From Aureimonas sp. SA4125 (GTDB lineage Bacteria; Pseudomonadota; Alphaproteobacteria; Rhizobiales; Rhizobiaceae), in NCBI RefSeq assembly GCF_019973775.1, contig NZ_AP025032.1:4182001-4246000 (forward strand): 64,000 bases of DNA, given 5' to 3'. The position numbers were made by a program, and so were the translations under genes. A model generated the notes under the pieces. The model was given only the letters and a program-made list of their open reading frames with translations. It had not been told where the DNA came from and ran no database searches. This document shows, piece by piece, positions 1 to 8,436 of the stretch; the stretch's first letter is position 1; each line of letters starts with the position of its first letter.

Positions 1-1
1 C

Positions 2-145
2 GCCGACGGCGACTCATTCCTTCTGGTCGAGTCGCACGTGGCCTATCGACCTCTCGTTTCGATCGCCGGCTTGATCGACGGTACGCACGACCAGTTGTCG
101 ATCAACCGCCCGCGCTTTACGGCTGCCGTCGTGAAGACGGATTGA
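2..145 (+). CDS. C-terminal fragment of an unidentified protein
   Basis: Reading frame 2 is open from the left edge and stops with TGA at 143-145, giving 47 residues that end in FTAAVVKTD. Codon use is GC-rich in the third position like neighbouring genes, which supports a real coding end. It lies 28 bp before the heme oxygenase and on the same strand, so the two may be co-transcribed. I do not recognise the family. Most of the protein lies outside the window. Confidence 0.5.
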   Translation, partial: ADGDSFLLVESHVAYRPLVSIAGLIDGTHDQLSINRPRFTAAVVKTD

Positions 146-173
146 ACCGGATGGCCGGCCCCTTCCTGCCGAG

Positions 174-755
174 ATGACAGCGCGGGGCCGTCAGCGTAGA
201 ACAGGTTCTTTCGCCACGCTCGGGACTCTCGTGACGCCTGCCCATCTCGTTCTTCGCCATGGCACCGCCGACGCTCACGAAATGGTCGATGCCGCCTTCG
301 GGCGCTTCGACCTCGGCCGGGCCGAGGACTACCGCCACTTTCTCCTGGCGCAGGCACGGGTGCTGCTGCCGCTCGAAGCGCGGCTGGCGACAGCGCTGCA
401 TCTACCCTTCCGCCCTCGCGGCCACCTTCTCGCCAGCGACCTCGCTTCGCTCGATGCCGTCGTTCCCGAGCCGCTGACGGTCGAGGGACTGGATGGTGAG
501 GAAGCGCTTCTGGGCGCGCTCTACGTGCTCGAGGGATCCCGGCTCGGCGGCGGCATGCTGGCGCGCCGTGTCGGCCCCGATCTGCCACGCGCGTTTCTCG
601 GCGCGACGCATCTGCGGGGCGAATGGCGGACGCTTCTGGCTGCGCTCGACGCCGCGGGCGAGACCGAGGCGGCGCAGGCGGCCATGGTCTCCGGGGCGCG
701 CTTTGTCTTCAACCTTTATGCCGAAGCGGCGGGACGTCCCCTGGCCATCGCCTGA
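174..755 (+). CDS. Biliverdin-producing heme oxygenase
   Basis: This 193-residue protein matches bacterial heme oxygenases of the BphO/HemO group, which open heme to biliverdin, iron and CO in the cytoplasm. The N-terminal LRHGTADAHEMVD segment (about residues 27-39) carries the expected proximal histidine, and LEGSRLGGGMLARRV (about 118-132) is the glycine-rich distal helix that kinks over heme. Length is normal for the family. The gene converges stop to stop on a bacteriophytochrome, the usual consumer of the biliverdin. The start at 174 has only a weak ribosome site, so an internal start slightly downstream is possible. Confidence 0.85.
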   Translation: MTARGRQRRTGSFATLGTLVTPAHLVLRHGTADAHEMVDAAFGRFDLGRAEDYRHFLLAQARVLLPLEARLATALHLPFRPRGHLLASDLASLDAVVPEPLTVEGLDGEEALLGALYVLEGSRLGGGMLARRVGPDLPRAFLGATHLRGEWRTLLAALDAAGETEAAQAAMVSGARFVFNLYAEAAGRPLAIA

Positions 756-762
756 TCAGGCG
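749..762. other. 14-bp perfect palindrome joining two convergent stop codons
   Basis: CGCCTGATCAGGCG is a perfect palindrome. Its centre is the TGA of the heme oxygenase abutted to the reverse-complement TGA of the phytochrome gene, so the genes end with no gap. It lacks a loop and a T-run, so it is not a classical terminator. It may act as a weak one for both strands. Confidence 0.4.
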
Positions 763-2936
763 TGCGCGACACCGACGGCTGCCGTCAGGATCGCCCGAAG
801 GCCCGGACCGTTGCTGTCGTAGCTGATGTTGCCGTCCAGCCGCTCGACGATCGCGCGGATCATCCTTGTCCCGAAACCCATTTCGGGAGCCTGCATGCCC
901 CGCCCCTCGTCGGCGACGATCAGCCGGAAACTGCTGCGATAAGGCTCGAGCACGATGGAGATCCTGCCGGGCTCGCCGTCATAGGCGTATTTCCGGGCAT
1001 TGATGATGAGCTCGGTCAAGATCAGTCCCGTGCTGACCGCGCGATCGGCCGGCACGAGGATCGGGGCGAGATCGACCTTCAAATGGTCGCTCCACTCCGA
1101 CCCCATGGATCGGCGCATATCCTCGCACAGCTCTTCCAGGTAACGACCGAGATCGATCAGTTCGACATTGTCGTCCTGATGCAGCCGCCGGTGCACGAGG
1201 GCGACCGCGGTCAGCCGGCGCTGCGCCTCGTCGAGTTCGCTGACGACGGCCGGATCCTTCGAGGCGCGGGACTGCATGGAAAGGAAGGCGGATACGAGCT
1301 GCAGGCTGTTCTGCACCCGGTGGTTCACTTCCTTCACCAGGTAGTCCTTCTGGCGAAGCAGGCCCTCCTTCTCGGCCAATGTCGCTGTGAGCTCGCGGTT
1401 CAGCGCTTGGAGACGCCGGCTCTGCCGCTCCTTGACCACCGCGTCGCGCAGCCTTCCGGCCGCCTCGATCTCGCCGAGCGTCCAGGGCCGTGCGGCGCCG
1501 CGGACGGTCTCGCTCCAGGCGGCGAAGGAGGCGCGGGGGTTGAGGATCTCGCCCTCGGCCTGGACTATGGCCTTGTGCGGATCGCCTGCCCACTTGATCA
1601 CCTCGACCCGCTCGGCCCGGAACCACAGGTAGGCGATCGGTGGCTGGCCCGGCGGGGTGACAGAGAGAAGACCGCTGGCGGTTTCGCGGTAGGCCTCGGC
1701 CGGCGCGTGGAGGCGGGACAGTCGATCCGTCGCAACGGGATCGGGTCCGCTCTGGGCTTGCAGCCAGACTGCAATCGCCAGGATCGCCGCGGCGTCCGGA
1801 CAGCTGCCGGTCGGGCGCACGTCGCGCCCCTGCACCAGGGCAAAGCCGTCGGCCCCCAGCATCCTCTGCAGTTCAGAGAGGCTCGACAGAGAGAGTTCGG
1901 AGTCCATGCCCTCGCGGGCCAGACGCGCCACGATCGCATCCTCTGCCGCCCGCAGACGCAAGCGCTCGCGGTAGATTTCGGCCTCCTCCCGGGCGCGGAT
2001 CTGTCGGGCGAGTCCCCCGGCCAGAACCCCGCAGGCAGCCCGCATGTCGACGGCGAGATTGCGCGGCGTGCGGTGGTGGCAGGCGACGAGCCCCCACAGC
2101 ATGCCGTCCTTGACGATTGAGATCGACGCGGAAGCGCAGACGCCCATGTTCTGGAGGTAACGGATGTGGATCGGTGAGACGCTGCGCAGCGATGCGTCGC
2201 TGAGGTCCAGCCCAGCGAAACCTGCGGGGCGCAAGGGCGCCGGGTCATAGCCGACATCCGGGATCACCCGGACGTGGTGGCGCACATAAAGGGCGCGCGC
2301 CTGCTTCGGGATGTCGGAGGCGGGAAAATGATGATTGAGAAAGGAGCCGAGGGCCGGATCACGGGCTTCCGCCACGACGGTGCCGGTCTCGTCCTCGAGA
2401 AAGCGATAGATCATGACCCGGTCAAACCCGGTGAGGTCACGGAAGACTGTCGCCGCCTGGTCGCACAGGGCGCCGAGGTCGCAGGCGCGGCCAAAGCCGG
2501 TGCCGGCGTGGTCGAGATAGGCCAGGACCGCGCTCGCCGAACGCCGGATGTCGGCAACCGGCTCGAGCTCGACCACAAGGTGCGGCGCGGACTGATGGAA
2601 GACCGCGTCAAACTTCTCCCCGCGCCCCTCGACCTCGATTACCGCCGGCGCGTGAGCGGAACCGCCCGGAGGCGCAGCCTTGCCGATCAGCGTCTCGAGA
2701 TCCGATCCGAGCCAATTCACGGCCAGCCGCGTTTCGAGATCGCCAGCACCGGCGACGACCCGCATGGTCTGCCGATCGACCACCAGGAGCAGCCCGTGTG
2801 GCTGGATGGACCCTGGAATATGGATCGGCTCCCGATCACAGACCGTCAGATCGCCGCCGAGGTTGGAGAGATCATAGGCCTTGGTCAGTTTGGATTTCGC
2901 ATCGCCCACACAACACCTCTGGTCTTCGAATCGCAC
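756..2936 (-). CDS. Bacteriophytochrome sensor histidine kinase
   Basis: This 726-residue red/far-red photoreceptor kinase has the order PAS, GAF, PHY, HisKA_2 (HWE-like) and HATPase. Cys33 before DREPIHIPGSIQPHG is where biliverdin attaches in bacteriophytochromes. The GAF region has the conserved PASDIPKQAR motif and the RSVSPIHIRYLQNMGV histidine segment. The kinase H-box is KEVNHRVQNSLQL (near residue 540). There is no receiver domain. Kinases of this type in alphaproteobacteria often feed PhyR/EcfG stress signalling, which is inference here. The adjacent heme oxygenase supplies the chromophore. An internal GTG start near residue 10 is possible, because the first residues look poorly conserved. 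Confidence 0.92.
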   Translation of the reverse strand: MRFEDQRCCVGDAKSKLTKAYDLSNLGGDLTVCDREPIHIPGSIQPHGLLLVVDRQTMRVVAGAGDLETRLAVNWLGSDLETLIGKAAPPGGSAHAPAVIEVEGRGEKFDAVFHQSAPHLVVELEPVADIRRSASAVLAYLDHAGTGFGRACDLGALCDQAATVFRDLTGFDRVMIYRFLEDETGTVVAEARDPALGSFLNHHFPASDIPKQARALYVRHHVRVIPDVGYDPAPLRPAGFAGLDLSDASLRSVSPIHIRYLQNMGVCASASISIVKDGMLWGLVACHHRTPRNLAVDMRAACGVLAGGLARQIRAREEAEIYRERLRLRAAEDAIVARLAREGMDSELSLSSLSELQRMLGADGFALVQGRDVRPTGSCPDAAAILAIAVWLQAQSGPDPVATDRLSRLHAPAEAYRETASGLLSVTPPGQPPIAYLWFRAERVEVIKWAGDPHKAIVQAEGEILNPRASFAAWSETVRGAARPWTLGEIEAAGRLRDAVVKERQSRRLQALNRELTATLAEKEGLLRQKDYLVKEVNHRVQNSLQLVSAFLSMQSRASKDPAVVSELDEAQRRLTAVALVHRRLHQDDNVELIDLGRYLEELCEDMRRSMGSEWSDHLKVDLAPILVPADRAVSTGLILTELIINARKYAYDGEPGRISIVLEPYRSSFRLIVADEGRGMQAPEMGFGTRMIRAIVERLDGNISYDSNGPGLRAILTAAVGVAHA

Positions 2937-3018
2937 CGATGTGAAGACGCCTAAGATTTCTTGCGTGTTCGGGTTCCATTGTTCCTTCGTGCCGAGGGGC
3001 CGATTTGCAGAGGAGAGA

Positions 3019-3039
3019 CCGGATTCGGGCCCGAGCCGG
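3019..3039. other. GC-rich dyad downstream of aroQ
   Basis: An imperfect palindrome centred on GGGCCC has arms CCGG-TTCGGG and CCCGA-CCGG. It lies between the aroQ stop and the phytochrome start, so it could help end aroQ transcription on the minus strand. No U-run follows, so a terminator call would be weak. Confidence 0.25.
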
Positions 3040-3050
3040 ATGCGGTTCGA

Positions 3051-3500
3051 TCAGACCTTGGCCATACCGAGCAGCGTCGCCATCCGCCGTACGGCCAGGA
3101 CATACCCCTCGACGCCGAAGCCGGCGATCACGCCTTCAGCGCGCAGCGAGACATAGGAGTGGTGGCGAAACGCTTCGCGCTTGTGGACGTTGGAAATGTG
3201 GACTTCCAGTACAGGGCCGTCGAACGTGTTGAGGGCGTCCAGAATGGCGACCGAGGTGTGAGTGAACGCGGCGGGATTGATGATGATGCCCGATCCCGCC
3301 TCGCGCGCCTCGTGGATCCAGTCGATGATCTGGAACTCGGCATTGCTCTGGTGAAAGCGTATGGCGAGCCCGAGCGTCTCCGCCTGCTGCCGGCATTCGC
3401 CCTCGACGTCGGCAAGCGTTTCACGCCCGTAGATCTCCGGCTGGCGCTTGCCGAGAAGGTTGAGGTTCGGGCCGTTCAGAATGAAGATCGGTCTGGTCAT
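3051..3500 (-). CDS. aroQ: Type II 3-dehydroquinate dehydratase
   Basis: This 149-residue cytoplasmic enzyme converts 3-dehydroquinate to 3-dehydroshikimate in the shikimate pathway. It shows the family hallmarks [20 protein letters not shown] at the N terminus, with the catalytic tyrosine on the lid loop, FHQSNAE, the [10 protein letters not shown] block with the active-site Asn and His neighbourhood, and [17 protein letters not shown]. The open frame reaches 3902, but homology begins at MTRPIF. AGGGG sits six bases before the ATG at 3500, which decides this start over the ATG two codons upstream. Length is typical of the dodecameric enzyme. The gene appears monocistronic. Confidence 0.93.
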   Translation of the reverse strand: MTRPIFILNGPNLNLLGKRQPEIYGRETLADVEGECRQQAETLGLAIRFHQSNAEFQIIDWIHEAREAGSGIIINPAAFTHTSVAILDALNTFDGPVLEVHISNVHKREAFRHHSYVSLRAEGVIAGFGVEGYVLAVRRMATLLGMAKV

Positions 3501-3855
3501 GGTCATCCCCTGGATCGGGCGCATCCGCCCCTGCAGACGCAAGAGCCGGCCCTGCCGCATGCCGCCGGCTCGCGCGTCGCCGACATGAAGTCCTAGACGG
3601 GGACAGGTCCTGCTCGCAACAGGTGGCCGGTCGGCAGTCGCGTTGCCGTGGCCGCCCTCCCCGGCCGCCGGCCGTCTTCGCCGGCAGCCGCCGTTTCCGG
3701 GCGGCCGGCTGGCCGCGGCGCTCGTCCCGGCAGCCTTGTTTGCCCGCAGCCTCATCGCCTGCCGGCGGCCCTCACGCAGCCGTTCCGGTTCGGCTCCGCC
3801 GACGGCCTGGCGCAAGCTTGCGCTGTCATAGCCTCGCGTCAGCCAGGAGATTCCG
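3501..3855. other. 355-bp non-coding divergent region
   Basis: This separates aroQ (minus) from the small membrane protein (plus). It is very GC-rich, with many alternating CCGG/GGCC blocks (about 3655-3725) that could fold. I see no convincing sigma-70 hexamers and no coding frame with a ribosome site. It presumably holds both promoters. Confidence 0.3.
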
Positions 3856-4131
3856 ATGATCACCCCGACCCACGATTCCTTCGTCACCTCGAGCTTTCGC
3901 ACTCTTGGCTATGCCGGGGCGCTGCTCTTCACCGTTTGCCCCCCGGCCTTCGCCTACGAGGCCTATCTGATGCTGTACACGACGGCCGCCGAGGAAAACC
4001 CGTCCATCGGTCTCTTCGCCTCCGCGGCACTCGTCCTGTCCTTCGCCAGCGTGCCGATGATGCTCGTCGGTCGCCGCAAGCGCGTTTCGGGCCAGCAGAG
4101 CCTGGCGCATCTCGAGCCCGGCGCCGTCTGA
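3856..4131 (+). CDS. Small two-helix membrane protein, unknown function
   Basis: The 91-residue product has two hydrophobic stretches (about residues 17-43 and 53-71) separated by a short acidic loop and followed by a basic GRRKR segment, so the C terminus is probably cytoplasmic. A clear AGGAG lies seven bases before the ATG, which supports translation despite the small size. I do not recognise the family. It sits alone between the aroQ divergent region and an amidohydrolase gene 160 bp downstream. Confidence 0.6.
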   Translation: MITPTHDSFVTSSFRTLGYAGALLFTVCPPAFAYEAYLMLYTTAAEENPSIGLFASAALVLSFASVPMMLVGRRKRVSGQQSLAHLEPGAV

Positions 4132-4291
4132 AGCTTTCCGGGGTGCGCTGCCGTCCCGACGGACCGACGCAACGATTGAGACCCTGCCCTGGAGCGGCCA
4201 GGCGCGACGATGCGCTCCACCCTTGAGTGCTGCAACGCAACATGCTGCAATGGATACCGGCCGTGCCGCCCGGCGCCGCCGGGAGCCGCGC

Positions 4292-5524
4292 ATGGACTTG
4301 ATCCTCAGAAACGCTTTTCTCGCCGATCGCCCCGGCCGGCCGGTCGACATCGGCATCGCCGGCGGGCGCATCGCCGCCATCGAGGACAGCCTGGCCGCAG
4401 ACGGCCAGAGCCTCGACGTCTCGGGCTGCCTCGTCTCATCGGGCTTCGTCGAGACGCACATCCATCTCGACAAGTCCTGCATCATGGAGCGCTGCCGCTC
4501 GGTGCGCGGCGATATCACCGAGGCGATCGAGGAGGTGGCGAAAGCCAAGCGCGGCTTCACCGCCGAGGACGTCTACGCCCGTGCCCGCCGCACGGTGGAA
4601 AAGGCGATCCTCCACGGCACGACGGATATGCGCACCCATGTCGAGGTAGACCCCGGCATCGGCCTTGTCTCCCTCGACGCCATCGAGCAGCTCGCCCGGG
4701 ATTATGCCTTCGCCCTCGGCATCGAGATCTGCGTCTTCCCGCAGGAGGGAATGACGAACAATCCCGGTACCGAAGAGCTGATGATCGCCGCCATGAAGCG
4801 CGGGGCAAGGGTCGTCGGCGCCGCGCCCTACACCGACAGCGACCCGCACGGCCAGATCGACCGCGTCTTTGCCATCGCCCGCGATTTCGACGCCGACATC
4901 GACATGCATCTGGATTTCGGCCGACTCGACGGGACGGAGAGTCTCGATCTCGATTACGTCTGCGCGCAGACCGAAAAATTCGGCCGTGGCGGCCGCGTCG
5001 CCATCGGCCACGTCACCAAGCTGAGCTATGCCGACCCCGAGCGGTTTGCCGGTGCCGCAAGACGCCTCGCGGACGCCGGCGTCGCCCTCACCGTCCTCCC
5101 CGCGACCGACCTCTTCCTGATGGGCCGCGACAGGACGCACGCCCATTCGCGCGGCGTCACGCGGGCGCACGACCTCCTCGCGCATGGCGTCAATTGCTCG
5201 CTCTCCACCAACAACGTCCTCAACCCCTTCACCCCCTATGGTGACGCCTCGCTCGTGCGCATGGCCAACCTCAACGCCAACATCTGCCACATCGCCAGCG
5301 CGGCAGACCTTGCGGCGTGTTTTGCGATGGTCACCACGCGGGCGGCAAAGCTGATGAACCTTGGCGACTACGGACTTTCCGTCGGCAAGTCGGCGGACCT
5401 CGTCGTTATCGACGGCGCGACGCCCGAGGGCGTCGTGGCGGAGGTCGCGCCGGTGCTGGCGTCTTTCAAGCGCGGGCGGCCGGTGATGACCCGGGCGCGG
5501 GCGGAGATCCATCGGCCGGGGTAA
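4292..5524 (+). CDS. Cytosine-deaminase-like amidohydrolase
   Basis: This is a 410-residue amidohydrolase-superfamily enzyme closest in pattern to CodA/AtzC-type deaminases. Metal-ligand candidates are the HIHLD motif (near residue 60), HVEVD, HLDFGR and the GHVTKLSY histidine. The block normally reading SDN is STNNVLNPF here, so the usual catalytic aspartate is replaced by asparagine. GGGAG six bases before the ATG at 4292 and the family-typical MDLILRNA start favour this start over the frame opening at 4223. The substrate is unknown. The neighbouring aminotransferase is convergent, so no operon partner is evident. Confidence 0.8.
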   Translation: MDLILRNAFLADRPGRPVDIGIAGGRIAAIEDSLAADGQSLDVSGCLVSSGFVETHIHLDKSCIMERCRSVRGDITEAIEEVAKAKRGFTAEDVYARARRTVEKAILHGTTDMRTHVEVDPGIGLVSLDAIEQLARDYAFALGIEICVFPQEGMTNNPGTEELMIAAMKRGARVVGAAPYTDSDPHGQIDRVFAIARDFDADIDMHLDFGRLDGTESLDLDYVCAQTEKFGRGGRVAIGHVTKLSYADPERFAGAARRLADAGVALTVLPATDLFLMGRDRTHAHSRGVTRAHDLLAHGVNCSLSTNNVLNPFTPYGDASLVRMANLNANICHIASAADLAACFAMVTTRAAKLMNLGDYGLSVGKSADLVVIDGATPEGVVAEVAPVLASFKRGRPVMTRARAEIHRPG

Positions 5525-5545
5525 GACATCGCTGCCTCGTCGCAA

Positions 5546-5604
5546 CCGGTCTCGTTTCACCGGTCAAAGACGGGCCTCCGCCCCGGTCTGGGCCGCGGCG
5601 GAGG
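5546..5604. terminator. Candidate bidirectional terminator hairpins
   Basis: Two hairpins lie between convergent stops: ACCGGT repeated around an eight-base loop (about 5546-5565), and CCTCCGCC/GGCGGAGG (5575-5582 and 5597-5604) with a 14-base loop. There is no long T-run on either strand, so termination is inferred from position and stem strength. Confidence 0.4.
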
Positions 5605-5612
5605 TCTGGACG

Positions 5613-6800
5613 CTATGCGGCCTTCGCAAGGACGGTCTGGTCCGTGCAATAGCGAGATTGCGCCGCGGCGACGCCCGAGCCGAGCGCGATCTTCGCGCCG
5701 CAGTCGACGAGGGCCATCTCGGCCACCGACAGGGCGCCGAGCAGCATCATCTCGTTCGTCGCGCCGATGTGGCCGATCCGAAAAACCTTGCCGCTGAGAC
5801 GCGTCAGGCCCGAACCGAACGAGACGCCATAGCGATCATAGGCCCGGCGCAGCACCTTGACCGCGTCGACATCGGCCGGCACGCAGACCGCCGACACGGT
5901 ATCGGAATGCCATTTCGGCTCGCGGGCCATGAGGTCGAGCCCCCAGGCCGATACCGCCGCCCGCACGCCGGAAGCGATGTGGTGATGCCGCGCGAAGACG
6001 TTTTCCAGGCCCTCCTCGAAAAGGAGATCCAGCGACGCGCGCAGGCCGCGTAGCAGCGGGGTCGCCGGCGTATAGGGGAAATAGCCGTCCTTGTTGGTGC
6101 GCTGCATGTCCTCGAAGGAGAAGAAGCAGCGCGGAAACCGCGAGGACTTGTGCGCTTCCAGAGCCTTCTCGCTGACGCAGATGAGGGCGAGGCCGGTCGG
6201 CAGCATGAAGCCCTTCTGGCTCCCCGCGACGATGCCGTCGACGCCCCATTCGTCCATGCGAAAATCGATCGAGGCGATCGAGGAGACGCCGTCGATGAAG
6301 AGGAGTGCCGGATGGTCCGAGGCGTCGAGCGCCTTGCGCATGCCGGCGACGTCCGAGGTGACGCCCGTCGCCGTCTCGTTATGCGTGCCGAGCACGGCCT
6401 TGATCTCATGCGCCCTGTCGGCGGCGAGGATGTCGGCGAACGTCTCCACGGGAACGCCCTTGCCCCATTCGACGTCGACGATCTGCACCGTGAAGCCGAG
6501 GCGCTGGCACATGTCGGCCCAGAGCACGGAGAACTGGCCGAAGGTCGAGATCAGCACCTTGTCGCCCGGGTTGAGGGTGTTCGTCAGCACAGCTTCCCAG
6601 CCGCCCGTCCCCGTCGACGGATAGATGAAGGGCTGGCCCTTCTGCGTCTGGAAGACCTTCTTCAGATCGGCGAAGAGCGGCAGAGTGAGTTTTGGAAAAT
6701 CGTGCGAGCGCATATCCTCCTGCGGAACGCTCATGGCACGCCGGACGGTGTCCGGGACGTTGGTCGGGCCCGGAATGAAGAGACCTGGATGGTGGTTCAT
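5613..6800 (-). CDS. Class V aminotransferase (serine/aspartate-glyoxylate type)
   Basis: This 395-residue PLP enzyme belongs to the SgaA/BhcA family, which moves the amino group of serine or aspartate to glyoxylate. Visible landmarks are FIPGPTNVP at the N terminus, the STGTGGWEA phosphate-binding loop, HNETATGV, DGVSSIASIDFRMDEW and the PLP lysine in GSQKGFMLP. The C terminus IALGSGVAAAQ also fits the family. AGGA six bases before the ATG at 6800 sets the start, and the frame upstream is not conserved. No other beta-hydroxyaspartate-cycle or serine-cycle genes lie within the window, so the donor cannot be decided here. Confidence 0.88.
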   Translation of the reverse strand: MNHHPGLFIPGPTNVPDTVRRAMSVPQEDMRSHDFPKLTLPLFADLKKVFQTQKGQPFIYPSTGTGGWEAVLTNTLNPGDKVLISTFGQFSVLWADMCQRLGFTVQIVDVEWGKGVPVETFADILAADRAHEIKAVLGTHNETATGVTSDVAGMRKALDASDHPALLFIDGVSSIASIDFRMDEWGVDGIVAGSQKGFMLPTGLALICVSEKALEAHKSSRFPRCFFSFEDMQRTNKDGYFPYTPATPLLRGLRASLDLLFEEGLENVFARHHHIASGVRAAVSAWGLDLMAREPKWHSDTVSAVCVPADVDAVKVLRRAYDRYGVSFGSGLTRLSGKVFRIGHIGATNEMMLLGALSVAEMALVDCGAKIALGSGVAAAQSRYCTDQTVLAKAA

Positions 6801-7025
6801 CGTTATCCTCAAGATGTCACGGCGACTGGATCTGCGCCATTTTCGTGTCTTGAAGTGATCGCGACGCCACGAAAGAGCCCGCACTCTGTACGAACGCTCC
6901 GTCCCGGTGCCCTTGTCGCTAAATCCTCCCGTTCGTGAGGGTGCTCCCGCCGGACCTTTCTGAAAAGTTAATTCTTCAAGCAGCGTCCATAAGAAAAATT
7001 AATCTTGGCGCTACACTTTTCTGCC
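6801..7025 (-). promoter_or_regulatory. AT-rich upstream region of the aminotransferase with inverted repeat
   Basis: This region, about 225 bp long, lies between the lipocalin-like gene stop and the aminotransferase start. It contains an AT-rich patch unlike its surroundings, with an imperfect inverted repeat GTTAATTCTT (6967-6976) and AAGAAAAATTAATC (6991-7004). The spacing resembles a regulator-binding dyad. No clear -35/-10 pair was found. The region between the dyad and the ATG would be an untranslated leader of up to about 160 nt. Confidence 0.35.
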
Positions 7026-8225
7026 TCACATCCTGAGCCTCCCCGCATAGCCCGTCAGCTCCAGATAGCCTCGCCCTCCCGGCACGGTCACCGCGCCCTC
7101 CCAGTACACCGGCATGCCGCCCGAGCGGCCGTCGAGTTCCTGGTCGTCGAAGAGCGGCGTGAGGAGGAAGCGGCGCGTGCCCTCGGGAAGCCGAATGGTG
7201 AGGGTCTGCTCGACGGGATAGGCGGCGTCGGTGCGCGGCGAGGTCCAGCGGCGGACCGGGGCGAGCGTCACGTCGTCAGGGTCGAACCGAAAGATGCTGC
7301 CGTCGGGGCGGCGGAAGGAGCCGCCGGCCCAGAGCGTCGCGTCGTTCTCTCCGCGGATTCGGAACGCCATCAGCGCGCTGCCGTCGTCGAGATTGAGGCC
7401 GGTCCAGTCCCAGCCGACGGCGCCTTCCGACAGAATGTTCGACGACCATTCGCGGTCGAGCCAGGCCTCGCCGGTGACCGCGACGGCCTGGCCGCCACCG
7501 CTCTGGCCGTTTCGGGTCAGCGTGCCGGTGACGGCGAGATGCGGGAGGGAATAGTAGCGGCTGGCATCGGCCGGATTTTCGCCCTTGCGGCTGTAGCCGT
7601 CCTCGCCCTGCGGAAAGACGTCCTGCGTGGGAGTGAAAGCGAGCTCGAAGGCGAATTCGGGCGTCGCGACGACCGTGGTGAAGCGCCCGGCGGCGTCACG
7701 GCGAAAATTCCAGTCGCGCAGGACGACGTCGGCGTCGCCGGTCTTCGCCGCGGCGATTCCAAATCCCTCGCGGGCGGCGCGCTCGCCGTGGAGGAGATGG
7801 CCGACGGCGGGGTCGGACAGGGCGGCATGGGCAAAGAGGATCTGTGTCGGCGCGAAGGCGCTCGGATTGTCGGACTCGTCCGGCGGCAAGGTCCTGCCGG
7901 CAGGCGGGCTGCCGTCCGAGGGCCGGCTGCGGAAGAAGGTGACCTGGAAGCCGAGGTCCTGTCCATCCGGCGTCTTCAGCCAGCCGGTGACGTACCACCA
8001 TTCCGTGCGGAAATCGGGATGGGCGCCGTGGTCCTCGGGGAAGACAAGTGGGACGCCCGGCTCGGCGGCCGGATAGGGGCGTTCGGCGGCCGTCGCTGCG
8101 GACAGGCCGAGGAGGACGGCCAGGAGGGTGGCGATAAGGCGGATTGCTCGGGCGAAGCGGACGGCAGGCGCAGCCAACCTGGTTCGGTTGCGGCTTGGGC
8201 TACCCTCCTCTGCCCTGCCGGGCAT
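7026..8225 (-). CDS. Exported lipocalin-like (CrtC/AttH-type) protein
   Basis: The mature part (about 350 residues) matches the AttH/CrtC hydroxyneurosporene-synthase-like fold of two lipocalin barrels. Markers are the early RTEWWYVTGWL motif, LGFQVTFFRSR, LDREWSSN and GWDWTGLNLDDG. An N-terminal hydrophobic stretch ending in AATAAE is a likely Sec signal peptide, so the protein is periplasmic. The ATG at 8225 lies inside a palindromic repeat, and a TTG about 45 bases downstream, just before the signal peptide, may be the true start. It follows an ABC ATPase and an FtsX-type permease on the same strand, a common trio, suggesting it carries or receives a hydrophobic ligand from that exporter. 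Confidence 0.75.
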   Translation of the reverse strand: MPGRAEEGSPSRNRTRLAAPAVRFARAIRLIATLLAVLLGLSAATAAERPYPAAEPGVPLVFPEDHGAHPDFRTEWWYVTGWLKTPDGQDLGFQVTFFRSRPSDGSPPAGRTLPPDESDNPSAFAPTQILFAHAALSDPAVGHLLHGERAAREGFGIAAAKTGDADVVLRDWNFRRDAAGRFTTVVATPEFAFELAFTPTQDVFPQGEDGYSRKGENPADASRYYSLPHLAVTGTLTRNGQSGGGQAVAVTGEAWLDREWSSNILSEGAVGWDWTGLNLDDGSALMAFRIRGENDATLWAGGSFRRPDGSIFRFDPDDVTLAPVRRWTSPRTDAAYPVEQTLTIRLPEGTRRFLLTPLFDDQELDGRSGGMPVYWEGAVTVPGGRGYLELTGYAGRLRM

Positions 8226-8247
8226 CTCCCCCTCAAGGGGGGAGATC
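8202..8247 (+). repeat. Short palindromic intergenic repeat, copy 1
   Basis: This 46-bp element contains CATCTCCCCCTCAAGGGGGG followed by AGATC, itself nearly palindromic. It matches copy 2 (8313-8358) in inverted orientation at 42 of 46 positions. The motif with CTGCCGG and a C-run/G-run hairpin is of a kind widely scattered between genes in Hyphomicrobiales. It includes the ATG at 8225. Confidence 0.75.
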
Positions 8248-8312
8248 GACCGGGGTGGGAGACGCGTGAATTCTGGAACCGGTGCAGAACAGGAAGGGCC
8301 GCGGTTGCGCTT

Positions 8313-8358
8313 GATCTCCCCCCTTAAGGGGGAGATGGCCGGCAGGCCAGAGGGGGGT
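8313..8358 (-). repeat. Short palindromic intergenic repeat, copy 2 (inverted)
   Basis: The inverted partner of the element at 8202-8247, with a 65-bp spacer between them. Each can form its own C-run/G-run hairpin, and the pair can form a long stem. They occupy the gap between the permease stop (8437) and the lipocalin-like gene and may weaken read-through or stabilise the upstream transcript. Confidence 0.75.
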
Positions 8359-8436
8359 GCAGCCCGCGGTCTCATCAGCCTTGGCCTCCATCGACAATGG
8401 TCGAGGCAAGGCTCGCTACCAATCCATAAATGCCCA

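Noticed and set aside
3051..3902. AroQ as a 283-residue fusion protein
   Set aside because: The N-terminal 134 codons are Arg/Ala-rich without conservation, and a ribosome site directly precedes the normal AroQ start at 3500.
6840..6960. A glycine or guanidine riboswitch ahead of the aminotransferase
   Set aside because: G-rich blocks looked suggestive, but the conserved core segments of those riboswitches are not present.
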